Positions 1-7,030 of a stretch of DNA of 17,715 bases are shown here, piece after piece. This DNA is from JAJKJG01 sp036389455 (GTDB lineage: Bacteria; Pseudomonadota; Alphaproteobacteria; Rhizobiales; Beijerinckiaceae), in the NCBI GenBank assembly GCA_036389455.1, contig DASVPW010000023.1, forward strand, positions 1-17,715, read 5' to 3'. The stretch's first letter is position 1. The number at the start of each line of letters is the position of its first letter. The translations under genes and the position numbers were made by a program. Below the pieces are notes generated by a model. The model was given only the letters and a program-made list of their open reading frames with translations. It did no database searches and was not told the DNA's origin.

Positions 1-1
1 C

Positions 2-820
2 CTCACCGACGCCCAGCCCGGCTTCGACCAGCGCACCGGCGAGCCGATCGTCAACTTCAAGTTCAACATCCGCGGCGCCCAGCGCTTCGGCCAGACGACC
101 TCCGAGAACGTCGGGCGGCTGCTTGCCATCGTGCTCGACAATACGGTGATCTCGGCGCCGCGCATCCTCTCGCCGATCACCGGCGGCTCCGGCCAGATCT
201 CGGGTCGCTTCACGGTGCAGCAGGCGAACGACCTCTCCGTGCTGCTGCGCGCCGGCGCCCTGCCGGCGAAGCTCACGATCGTCGAGGAGCGCACGGTCGG
301 GCCGGGACTCGGGCGCGACTCGATCGAGGCCGGCAAGCTCGCGACCTATGTGGCGACCGCCTTCGTGGTCGTGTTCATGTTCGCGACCTACGGCCTGTTC
401 GGCTTCTTCGCCAACATCGCCCTCATGGTGCATGTCGGGCTGATCTTCGGCCTGATGTCGATCCTCCAGGCGACGCTGACGCTGCCCGGCATCGCCGGCA
501 TCGTGCTCACCATCGGCACCGCGGTCGACTCGAACGTGCTGATCTACGAGCGCATCCGCGAGGAGGTCCACGCCGGGCGCTCGATCGTGTCCGCGATCCA
601 GGCCGGCTTCGACCGCGCCTTCGCGACGATCATCGACTCGAATTCGACCATGGCGATCGCCGCCGTGATCCTGTTCTTCATGGGATCGGGGCCGGTGCGC
701 GGCTTCGCCGTCGTCTTCATCCTCGGCATCCTGACGACCGTCATCACGGCCGTGACCCTCACGCGCATGATGATCGCGCTGTGGTATCACTATGCCCGGC
801 CGAAGGCGCTGCCGTTCTGA
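2..820 (+). CDS. secD: Protein translocase subunit SecD, C-terminal part
   Basis: SecD is an inner-membrane subunit that works with SecF and SecYEG. It uses the proton gradient to pull exported proteins across the membrane and release them on the periplasmic side. The frame is open from the left edge, so the N-terminus is missing and about 272 residues remain. Visible SecD marks are the periplasmic segment with LDNTVISAPRI, the ERTVGPGLGRDSIEAGK stretch just before the membrane block, and GTAVDSNVLIYERIREE around fragment residues 172-188, the conserved transmembrane aspartate motif of the SecD/SecF family. About five hydrophobic segments follow one another to the TGA stop, as expected for TM2-TM6. 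secF begins 18 bases later on the same strand, as a separate gene rather than a SecDF fusion. Identification is very secure; only the truncation by the window edge is unusual. Confidence 0.97.
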   Translation, partial: LTDAQPGFDQRTGEPIVNFKFNIRGAQRFGQTTSENVGRLLAIVLDNTVISAPRILSPITGGSGQISGRFTVQQANDLSVLLRAGALPAKLTIVEERTVGPGLGRDSIEAGKLATYVATAFVVVFMFATYGLFGFFANIALMVHVGLIFGLMSILQATLTLPGIAGIVLTIGTAVDSNVLIYERIREEVHAGRSIVSAIQAGFDRAFATIIDSNSTMAIAAVILFFMGSGPVRGFAVVFILGILTTVITAVTLTRMMIALWYHYARPKALPF

Positions 821-838
821 CCCGGAGTTCTTGAGACC

Positions 839-1780
839 GTGCGCCTCCTTCGCATCTGGCCCGACGACACGCGGTTCGACTTCATGCGCTTCCGGCGCGT
901 GACGTTCCCGCTGTCGGCCTTCCTCTCGCTCCTCACCGTCGTCCTGTTCCTGACGGTCGGGCTGAACTTCGGCATCGATTTCAAGGGCGGCACCCTGATC
1001 GAGCTGCAGGCGCGCTCCGGCCAGGCCGATGTCCATGGGGTCCGGACCACGGCGAACGCCTTCGGCTTCGGCGAGGCCGAGGTGCAGGAGTTCGGCAACC
1101 AGGGCGGCCTGTCGCTGCGGTTCCCGCTGCAGGCCGGCGGCGAGGCGGCCCAGAGCGCCGTCGTGCAGAAGGCCCGCGACGCCTTCGAGGCAGCTTACGA
1201 GTTCCGCCGCGTCGAGACCGTCGGCCCCCGCGTCTCGGGCGAGCTCGTGCAGAGCGGCACCATCGGCGTCATCCTCTCGGTCCTCGCCGTGCTGCTCTAT
1301 CTCTGGTTCCGCTTCGAGCGCGAGCTCGCCATGGGGGCGATCGTCGGGACGCTGCACGACATCGTGCTGACGCTCGGCTTCTTCGTCGTGACGAGGATCG
1401 AGTTCAATATGACCTCGATCGCCGCGATCCTGACCATCGTCGGCTATTCCCTCAACGAGACCGTCGTGGTGTTCGACCGCACCCGCGAGCTGCTTCGCCG
1501 CTACAAGGCGATGCCGGCCGAGGAGCTTCTGAACCTATCGATCAACTCGACCATGTCGCGCACCGTGATGACCGCGACGACGGCGTTCCTGTCGCTCCTC
1601 GCCCTCGTGCTGTTCGGCGGCACGGCGATCGAGGGCTTCGCCCTCGTGATGCTGTTCGGAGTCGTGGTCTGCACTTATTCGGCGATCTTCATCTCCTCGC
1701 CGGTGCTGATCTACATCGGCGCGATCGGGCGGGCCGAGGCGCCGGCCCGGGGCGCCCGGGTGCCCCAGCCGGCGGAGTAG
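839..1780 (+). CDS. secF: Protein translocase subunit SecF
   Basis: This is the SecF partner of SecD in the SecDF accessory complex of the Sec translocon, an inner-membrane protein. The product is 313 residues, normal for stand-alone SecF. TM1 lies near residues 23-43 and is followed by the signature FGIDFKGGTLIEL (44-56). The conserved VGPRVSGEL (128-136) precedes TM2, and GYSLNETVVVFDR (202-214) is the conserved motif of the central helices. NSTMSRTVMTATTAFL (236-251) follows, then two more hydrophobic segments. The chosen GTG start has GGAG at 824-827, 11 bases upstream, and the protein begins with the usual basic, amphipathic leader. secD ends 18 bases before it and the Mth938-like gene starts 13 bases after it, so co-transcription is likely. 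Identity is clear from sequence; the exact start is a little less certain. Confidence 0.97.
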   Translation: MRLLRIWPDDTRFDFMRFRRVTFPLSAFLSLLTVVLFLTVGLNFGIDFKGGTLIELQARSGQADVHGVRTTANAFGFGEAEVQEFGNQGGLSLRFPLQAGGEAAQSAVVQKARDAFEAAYEFRRVETVGPRVSGELVQSGTIGVILSVLAVLLYLWFRFERELAMGAIVGTLHDIVLTLGFFVVTRIEFNMTSIAAILTIVGYSLNETVVVFDRTRELLRRYKAMPAEELLNLSINSTMSRTVMTATTAFLSLLALVLFGGTAIEGFALVMLFGVVVCTYSAIFISSPVLIYIGAIGRAEAPARGARVPQPAE

Positions 1781-1793
1781 AGCGGAGGGGGCC

Positions 1794-2177
1794 TTGGCCG
1801 GCCGCATCCACGAGGGCTTCGTCCCCGGCCGGCACCTGATCGACGCTTACGGCGCCGGCGGCTTCCGCTTCGCCGACATGTCGCACCGGGGCTCGATCCT
1901 GGCGCTGCCGTCCGGGATCAGGGCCTGGGGCGTGCGCTCGCCGGCGGATTTCTCCGAAGAGGCTTTCGCGCCCGTGCTCGCCGAGGCCGCCGATATCGAC
2001 GTGCTCCTGATCGGGACCGGCCGCGATCCGGCGCTCCTTCCGGACGAGCTGCGCGCGCGCCTCCGGGAGGCCGGAATCGGCGTCGACGCGATGCAGACCG
2101 GCGCCGCCGCCCGTACCTACAACGTGCTGGCGGCCGAGAACCGCAAGGTCGCGGCCGCGCTGGTGGCGGTGGCGTGA
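1794..2177 (+). CDS. Mth938-like (DUF498/DUF598) domain protein, NDUFAF3-like
   Basis: This is a small soluble protein of 127 residues made almost wholly of one Mth938/DUF498 domain. The features seen are the glycine-rich early segment IDAYGAGGFRFADMSHRGSIL, the RAWGVRSPADF stretch, the strand-turn DVLLIGTGRDPALLP (about residues 64-78), and GIGVDAMQTGAAARTYNVLAAENRKVAAAL towards the end. This is the family of human NDUFAF3, an assembly factor for respiratory complex I; a bacterial role in complex I assembly is an inference. The TTG start is chosen because GGAGGGG lies at 1784-1790 and the domain needs this N-terminal segment; the first ATG, at 1878, would delete the first conserved strand. 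It sits between secF and a squalene-synthase-like gene and overlaps the latter by four bases (GTGA), which suggests translational coupling. Confidence 0.88.
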   Translation: MAGRIHEGFVPGRHLIDAYGAGGFRFADMSHRGSILALPSGIRAWGVRSPADFSEEAFAPVLAEAADIDVLLIGTGRDPALLPDELRARLREAGIGVDAMQTGAAARTYNVLAAENRKVAAALVAVA

Positions 2178-3040
2178 CGGCGCTGTCCGCCGACCCCGCC
2201 TGGCCCTTCGCCCACTGCGAATCCCTCGTCCGCGCCGTCGACCCGGACCGCTTCTTCGCCTCCCTGTTCGCGCCGGCGGACAAGCGTGGGCACCTGTTCG
2301 CGCTCTATGCCTTCAGCCTCGAGGTCGCCCGCGTCCGCGACAGCGTCTCGGACCCGGCGCTTGGCGAGATCCGCCTGCAATGGTGGCGCGACGCCCTCCA
2401 GGGCGAGGCGCGCGGCAACGTGCGCGGCAACCCGGTCGCGGCGGCGCTCGACGACACGATCGTGCGCTTCCGCCTGCCCCGCCAAGCCCTCGTCGACCTC
2501 GTCGACGCCCGCGCCTTCGACCTCTACGACGACCCGATGCCGACCCTCGACCAGCTCGAGGGCTACGCCGGCGAGACGTCCTCGGCGCTCGTCCGCCTCG
2601 CGAGCCTGATCCTGAACGACGGCGCCGACCCCGGCGCCGCCGATGCCGCCGGCCACGCCGGCGTCGCCTACGCGGTCGCGGGCCTCCTGCGCGCCTTCCC
2701 CTGGCACGCGAGGCGGGGCCAGGTCTTCCTGCCGATGCAGGTCTTCGCGCGCCACGGCGTCTCCCGGGACGCCATCGTGCATGGGCGGGGATGCCCGGGG
2801 CTCCTCGCGGCCCTCGCCGAGCTGCGCGCGCTTGCCCGCGGCCACCTGCGCCGCGCTCACGGGTTGCGGGCGACCGTTCCGCCCGCCGTCGCCCCGGCCT
2901 TCCTCCCCACCGCCCTTGTGGAGCCCTACCTCCGAGGCATGGAACGCCGCGGCTACGACCCGTTCCGGACGGTCGTCGAGCTGCCGCAATGGCGCAAGCA
3001 ATGGCTGCTCTGGCGGGCGGCGCGGCGAGGAGGGTCGTAG
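2174..3040 (+). CDS. Squalene/phytoene synthase-family protein, NDUFAF6-like
   Basis: The 288-residue protein has the all-helical fold family of squalene and phytoene synthases. Recognisable stretches are HLFALYAFSLEVARVRDSVSD (40-60), IRLQWWRDALQ (66-76), the YAGETSSALVRLA helix (131-143) and LLRAFPWHARRGQVFLP (171-187). True synthases need two aspartate-rich magnesium sites. The first is represented by DSVSD (56-60). At the second, the usual RDVGEDARRGRVYLP-type sequence reads RAFPWHARRGQVFLP, so its acidic residues are gone. That pattern fits the NDUFAF6 branch of the family, linked to complex I assembly in mitochondria, better than a carotenoid or hopanoid enzyme. There are no carotenoid or hopanoid genes nearby. 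The GTG start overlaps the stop of the Mth938-like gene, itself an NDUFAF3-type protein, which supports this reading. An enzymatic role is not excluded. Confidence 0.85.
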   Translation: MTALSADPAWPFAHCESLVRAVDPDRFFASLFAPADKRGHLFALYAFSLEVARVRDSVSDPALGEIRLQWWRDALQGEARGNVRGNPVAAALDDTIVRFRLPRQALVDLVDARAFDLYDDPMPTLDQLEGYAGETSSALVRLASLILNDGADPGAADAAGHAGVAYAVAGLLRAFPWHARRGQVFLPMQVFARHGVSRDAIVHGRGCPGLLAALAELRALARGHLRRAHGLRATVPPAVAPAFLPTALVEPYLRGMERRGYDPFRTVVELPQWRKQWLLWRAARRGGS

Positions 3041-3108
3041 GCGCGGAATTCCTCTCTTCTATCCGTTCGTCCGCAGCCTCCGCCGACCGACCTCTCCGGA
3101 GCCATTGG

Positions 3109-3903
3109 TCACGGCCCCGGCAGCAGCGCGTCGGTGTAGCCGGCAAGCCGGTAGGCCGCGAGGCCGAGCCATTCCTTGACGGCGATGTCGAGGCGGCGGA
3201 GGCCGTTCGCCGTAAAGGCGAAGGGCCGCGCCGCGTCCTTCGCGCCCGCAGTGCGGTAGTCGACCGGATAGGCCGTCACCGGGAAGCCCGCCTGCCGGAA
3301 CGTGCCCATGGCGCGGGGCATGTGCCAGGCCGAGGTCACGAGGAGCCAGCGCTCGCCGGGCCTCGGGTCGGCAAGCGGGCGGGAGAACAGCGCGTTCTCC
3401 CGGGTCGTGCGCGAGCGCTCCTCGAGGATCAGGCGATCGCGGGGGACGCCGAGGGTCGCGGCGAAGCGGGCAAGCGCCTGCGACTCGGCGGGCTCGTCGA
3501 ACAGCAGCGTCCCGCCGCCGCCCGAGAAGACGATCTTTGCCGCCGGATGGCGCCGGGCGAGGTCGCCGAGGGCGATCACCCGCTCGCCCGCCTCGTTCAC
3601 GGTGAGCTGCCCGCGCTTGAGCGTCTCCTCGGCCTCGACCGCCCCGCCGAGCACCACGATGCCGTCCACGGCGAGGCCGTCGTCGCGGAAGGGCGGGAAG
3701 CGCTCCTCGAGAGGCAGGATGGCCCACGTCGCGAGCGGCGACAGCCCGGCCGCGAGGACGCCGAGGGTGCCGACGAGCGCGAGCGCGAGGCCCGTGCGGC
3801 GCAGGCGCGTGAGCATCAGGACGACGCCGACAAGACCGAGCGCCGGCAGGAGGTTCGAGGGCGTGGCGAGGAACCACAGCACCTTCGAGGCGGCGTAGAA
3901 CAT
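3109..3903 (-). CDS. YdcF/ElyC-family (DUF218) membrane protein
   Basis: This is a 264-residue inner-membrane protein with a C-terminal DUF218 domain. Two hydrophobic segments (about residues 14-32 and 38-60) precede the soluble domain. The domain shows VDGIVVLGG (79-87), KIVFSGGGG (123-131), the conserved EERSRTTREN (161-170) and LLVTSAWHMPRA (187-198), all standard marks of the family. E. coli relatives (ElyC, SanA, YdcF) are tied to cell-envelope integrity or are of unknown biochemical function, so the exact reaction cannot be given. The ATG start is the first codon after the upstream LprI-like gene, with 15 bases between them, so the two are probably on one transcript. The gene runs towards the squalene-synthase-like gene, leaving 68 bases between the two stops. 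Confidence 0.9.
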   Translation of the reverse strand: MFYAASKVLWFLATPSNLLPALGLVGVVLMLTRLRRTGLALALVGTLGVLAAGLSPLATWAILPLEERFPPFRDDGLAVDGIVVLGGAVEAEETLKRGQLTVNEAGERVIALGDLARRHPAAKIVFSGGGGTLLFDEPAESQALARFAATLGVPRDRLILEERSRTTRENALFSRPLADPRPGERWLLVTSAWHMPRAMGTFRQAGFPVTAYPVDYRTAGAKDAARPFAFTANGLRRLDIAVKEWLGLAAYRLAGYTDALLPGP

Positions 3904-3918
3904 GCTTGAACCGGCCGC

Positions 3919-4440
3919 TCAGCGCTCGAGCTGCGGGCGGCGGTCCTGTGGGCGCTCGGGGCGCTCCTGGCGGCGCAGGGCCCGCTCGACCTCCATGGTC
4001 CGCAGGGCCACCTCCCTCAGCTCGCAGGCGCCTTGCGTGGCCGCCGCCCGCGCGGCCGGCTGGACCTCGGCCGCGAAGGCGCATTTCTGGGCCGAGTAGG
4101 CCTCCCAGGACCGCTGCAGGGCGGCAAGCCGGCTGCGCGGGCCCGATTCGAGGCGCTGGGCGAAGGCCGCGAGCGCGAGGTCGAGCCGCTCGCGCCACAC
4201 CGCCGCCTCGCGCCTGGAGCAGTCGACCTCGGCCCCGTCCCGGGGCGCGCCCGGCTGGCGCACGCACACGACCGCGATCGTGCCGATGCAGGCCCGGGGC
4301 ATCTCGCCCGACTCGCGCACGCAAGCCGCGATCGCGGCGCGGTCCGCCGCCGTGACGCTGTTCTGGCCCGGCGCCTGCGCGAGCGCGGGCGCGGCGAGGC
4401 CGAGGACCAGGAGGGCAGGGGAGAGGGCGCGCGTCCGCAT
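3919..4440 (-). CDS. Secreted LprI-like (DUF1311) cysteine-rich protein
   Basis: The 173-residue product begins with a clear signal peptide: MRTR, a hydrophobic core, then APALAQA, with cleavage likely after residue 21 or 23. It should be periplasmic. The mature part has six cysteines (40, 51, 59, 74, 120, 139). It also carries a helical WxxY...C...C arrangement (SWEAYSAQKC at 111-120, then C139) of the kind seen in DUF1311/LprI domains, some members of which inhibit lysozyme. Whether this one does is unknown. The C-terminal tail from about residue 155 is arginine-, glutamine- and proline-rich and probably disordered. It lies 56 bases after an RraA-family gene and 15 bases before ydcF on the same strand. 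Family assignment rests on motif spacing and is moderately secure. Confidence 0.72.
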   Translation of the reverse strand: MRTRALSPALLVLGLAAPALAQAPGQNSVTAADRAAIAACVRESGEMPRACIGTIAVVCVRQPGAPRDGAEVDCSRREAAVWRERLDLALAAFAQRLESGPRSRLAALQRSWEAYSAQKCAFAAEVQPAARAAATQGACELREVALRTMEVERALRRQERPERPQDRRPQLER

Positions 4441-4496
4441 GGGCGACGATTGTCCGCGATAGGGGCGGGGTCAAGGCCGCGTGCGGCTCGCCCGCC

Positions 4497-5201
4497 TCAG
4501 CCCTTGCGGGTCTCGGCTTCGTAGCGGGCCTTGGTCTCGGCGTTCGGCGGGTAGAGGCCGGGCAGCGGCACGCCGCGCTCGACCTCCTTCATGATCCAGG
4601 CCTCGAGCCGCTCCTGCTCGGGGCCGGCCTTGGCGACCTCCTCGACGAGGGCCTGCGGGATCACCACCGCCCCGTCGCCGTCGGCGACGATGACGTCGTC
4701 CGGGAACACGGCGGTGCCGCCGCAGCCGATCGGCTCCTGCCAGCCGACGAAGGTGAGGCCCGTGACCGAGGCCGGCGCCGCGATGCCGGCGCACCACACC
4801 GGCAGGCCGGTCGAGGCGACGCCCGCGCCGTCGCGCATGACGCCGTCGGTGACGAGCGCCGCGACGCCGCGCTTCTTCATGCGGGCGCAAAGAATGTCGC
4901 CGAAGATGCCGGCGTCGGTCACGCCCATGGCGTCGCCGACCGCGATGCAGCCCTCGGGCATGTCCTCGATCGCGCCCCTGGTCGAGCGCGGCGACGACCA
5001 GGACTCCGGCGTCGCGAGGTCCTCCCGGACCGGCACGAAGCGGAGCGTGAAGGCGCGCCCGACGGCCCGCTCCCCGGCATGGAACCTCGGCTGCGGCCCG
5101 CGCATCCAGGTGCGCCGGATGCCCTTCTTGAGGAGCACCGTGTGGATGGTGCCGGTGGAGGTGGCGCGGAGCGCGTCGGCGATGGCTTTGTCGAGGGTCA
5201 T
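4497..5201 (-). CDS. RraA-family protein, probable class II oxo-acid aldolase
   Basis: The 234-residue protein belongs to the RraA/HMG-aldolase fold family. This family includes RraA (inhibitor of RNase E), 4-hydroxy-4-methyl-2-oxoglutarate/4-carboxy-4-hydroxy-2-oxoadipate aldolases and oxaloacetate decarboxylases. The central motif GDILCARMKKRGVAALVTDG runs from residue 101 to 120 and is followed by VMRD. It gives D102-x20-R123-D124, the spacing used by the divalent-metal aldolases for metal and pyruvate-enolate binding. GGTAVFPDDVIVADGDGAVVIP (161-182) is another family hallmark. This argues for an enzyme acting on a 2-oxo acid rather than only an RNase E regulator, though the substrate is not visible and no aromatic-degradation genes are adjacent. 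The ATG start has GAGATAGG about seven bases upstream. It heads a likely three-gene minus-strand unit. Confidence 0.87.
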   Translation of the reverse strand: MTLDKAIADALRATSTGTIHTVLLKKGIRRTWMRGPQPRFHAGERAVGRAFTLRFVPVREDLATPESWSSPRSTRGAIEDMPEGCIAVGDAMGVTDAGIFGDILCARMKKRGVAALVTDGVMRDGAGVASTGLPVWCAGIAAPASVTGLTFVGWQEPIGCGGTAVFPDDVIVADGDGAVVIPQALVEEVAKAGPEQERLEAWIMKEVERGVPLPGLYPPNAETKARYEAETRKG

Positions 5202-5240
5202 GGCGGCCTATCTCGGGAGAGGGGTCGGCAAGCTCTAGGG

Positions 5241-5255
5241 CCGGGCGCCGCCCGG
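5241..5255 (-). terminator. Terminator-like GC hairpin after the aldo/keto reductase gene
   Basis: The arms CCGGGCG and CGCCCGG match perfectly around a single base, between the aldo/keto reductase stop and the RraA-family start. It could end the hydroxylase/reductase transcript. There is no good T-run after it on the minus strand and the real loop would need to open one or two pairs, so intrinsic termination is only a possibility. Confidence 0.3.
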
Positions 5256-5272
5256 GATCAAGGGCCGGCGGC

Positions 5273-6109
5273 TTACGCCGTCTCGTCCCACTGCGGCGAC
5301 CACGACGGCGCCACCATGCGCCCGCCGCGGCGGGCGAGGCCGGAGATGCGGGCCATCTCGTCGTCCGTGAGGGCGAAGCCGGACACCGAGAAATTCTCGG
5401 CGATGCGGGCTCTGTTGCCGGACTTCGGGATCGCGGCGACGCCCTGCTGCAGGTGCCAGCGCAGGACGACCTGGGCCGGGGTGCGCCCGTGCGCCGCGGC
5501 GACCGTCCGGACCGCGGGCTCGGAGAGCACCTGCGCCTTGCCGATCGGGCAGTAGGACACGAAGGCGACGCCGTGCCGCCGGCAGGCGGCCAGCACCGCG
5601 CCCTGGTCGAGGTAGGGGTGGTATTCGCACTGGTTCGCGACGATCGGCTCGTCCGCGAGCCGCACCGCCTCGTCAAGGAGCCGCACGGTGAAGTTCGCGA
5701 CGCCGACATGGCGGGCGAGCCCCGCGCGCTTCGCTTCGCACAGGGCTCGGACCGTGCCGGCAAGCGGGATGCCTGAGTTCGGCCAGTGGATCAGCAGCAG
5801 GTCGACCTGCGAGAGCCCGAGGCACTTCAGGCTCGCCTCGGCGGAGCGGCGGAGATCCGCCGGCGCGAGGTCGTCGGGCCAGACCTTCGTCGTGACGAAC
5901 ACCTCGCCGCGGGGGACTCCGCTCGCCTTGAGGCCCGCCCCGACCGCCTCCTCGTTGCCGTACATGGAGGCGGTGTCGACGTGGCGGTAGCCGACCTCGA
6001 GCGCAGCCTGCACCGCCACCGCGCATTCGCCGCCGCGCAGTTGCCACGTGCCGAGCCCGATCGCGGGGATCGCGGCGCCGTGCGCCTCGACGGTCGCAGG
6101 GGCGGCCAT
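5273..6109 (-). CDS. Aldo/keto reductase (DkgB-like)
   Basis: This is a 278-residue NAD(P)H-dependent aldo/keto reductase of cytosolic type, near the 2,5-diketo-D-gluconate reductase group by length and motifs. The full catalytic tetrad is present: D45 and Y50 in HVDTASMYGNE, K75 in VTTKVW and H108 in LLIHWPN. The TIM-barrel start GLGTWQL (18-24) and the cofactor motif AAIPKSGNRARIAENF near the C-terminus are also seen. The actual substrate cannot be read from sequence. The ATG at 6107-6109 is chosen over in-frame codons up to 6211 because homologous sequence starts at that residue and it sits one base after the upstream hydroxylase stop. Translation is therefore probably coupled to that gene. 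Confidence 0.92.
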   Translation of the reverse strand: MAAPATVEAHGAAIPAIGLGTWQLRGGECAVAVQAALEVGYRHVDTASMYGNEEAVGAGLKASGVPRGEVFVTTKVWPDDLAPADLRRSAEASLKCLGLSQVDLLLIHWPNSGIPLAGTVRALCEAKRAGLARHVGVANFTVRLLDEAVRLADEPIVANQCEYHPYLDQGAVLAACRRHGVAFVSYCPIGKAQVLSEPAVRTVAAAHGRTPAQVVLRWHLQQGVAAIPKSGNRARIAENFSVSGFALTDDEMARISGLARRGGRMVAPSWSPQWDETA

Positions 6110-6110
6110 C

Positions 6111-6947
6111 TCAAGCCCGGTTCCGGAGGGCTTCGGCCTCGGCATAGAAGCGCTTCTCCCACTCCTCATGCGCATCCATGCCCTCGCGGATGAACGGCGT
6201 GAACACGGCAAGGTTCATGAGGACCGAGTTCACGAGGCGCGCGGGTAAGCGCAGGGGCTTCACGAAGTCGACGAACAGCACCACCCGGGTCTCCTGAGTG
6301 TGGTTCCAGGCCTCGTGCTCGTAGGCGTCGTCGAAGACGAGGGCTTTTCCTTCTTCCCAATGACACACCCGGTCGCGCACCCGGATCGCGAGCTCGCCGG
6401 GCGCGTGCGGCGGCACCTTCAGGGCAAGGTGGAGGCGCAGCACGCCGTTGTAGGGGCCGCGGTGAGGCGGCAGGTGCTTGCCGGGCTCGAAGATCGAGAA
6501 CATCGCCGTCTTCAGCCCGGGGATCTTCTGCACGATGCGCCAGGTCTCGGGACAGCGGGCGATGTTGCGCTTGGACTTCACGCCGAAGCCGACGAGGAAG
6601 AAGGTCTTCCAGTGGTCGTCCTTGGTGATCGTCTTCACGTCCGTCGCGATGGCCTGGAACGACGGCAGCTCGGCCTGGCGCTCGAGCACGCGGTCGAGCT
6701 CGGCGCGGATCAGCCGCCACTCGCGCTCGACCTCGGCGACCCACGGGAAGGCGGCATTGTCGTAAACTGGCGGGTTGCCGACCTTCGAATGCTTGAGGTT
6801 CAGCCGCTCGGCCCAGGCGACGACGGCCATGAACAGGCGCGTGACGCGGCTCGGACGCACCATCGAGGGCTCAAGGCCTTCAGTCGTGAAGCTCTGCTCG
6901 GGCGCGGCGGCGACGGCCGCGCGCCGGGGATCGGCAAACTGGTCCAC
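6111..6947 (-). CDS. Aspartyl/asparaginyl beta-hydroxylase family dioxygenase (LpxO-like)
   Basis: The 278-residue protein matches the non-heme iron, 2-oxoglutarate-dependent aspartyl/asparaginyl beta-hydroxylase family, to which LpxO (lipid A 2-hydroxylase) belongs. The core has FSIFEPGKHLPPHRGPYNGV, where H162 is the first iron ligand. This is followed by LRLHLALKVP, then VFDDAYEHEAWNHT with H211 as the second iron ligand, and R221 as the likely 2-oxoglutarate anchor. Family members use two histidines without the usual acidic ligand, and that is what is seen. A weakly hydrophobic stretch (LVNSVLMNLAVFTPFI) near the C-terminus could touch the membrane. The lipid A substrate is an inference from length and motif likeness. 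The GTG start is supported by GAGGAG seven bases before it. An aldo/keto reductase follows after one base. Confidence 0.86.
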   Translation of the reverse strand: MDQFADPRRAAVAAAPEQSFTTEGLEPSMVRPSRVTRLFMAVVAWAERLNLKHSKVGNPPVYDNAAFPWVAEVEREWRLIRAELDRVLERQAELPSFQAIATDVKTITKDDHWKTFFLVGFGVKSKRNIARCPETWRIVQKIPGLKTAMFSIFEPGKHLPPHRGPYNGVLRLHLALKVPPHAPGELAIRVRDRVCHWEEGKALVFDDAYEHEAWNHTQETRVVLFVDFVKPLRLPARLVNSVLMNLAVFTPFIREGMDAHEEWEKRFYAEAEALRNRA

Positions 6948-7030
6948 GCTTGAACTCCTCGAACTCTCCCGGCCGCTCTAACGCGCCGCGGCGGACAATG
7001 GTGCCCATTTCCGCGCAAGCCCGCCATGTC

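Noticed and set aside
2174..3040. Assignment as a hopanoid (HpnC/HpnD) or carotenoid (CrtB) synthase
   Set aside because: The second aspartate-rich motif is missing and no hopanoid or carotenoid genes are near; the secDF and Mth938 context favours the NDUFAF6-like branch.
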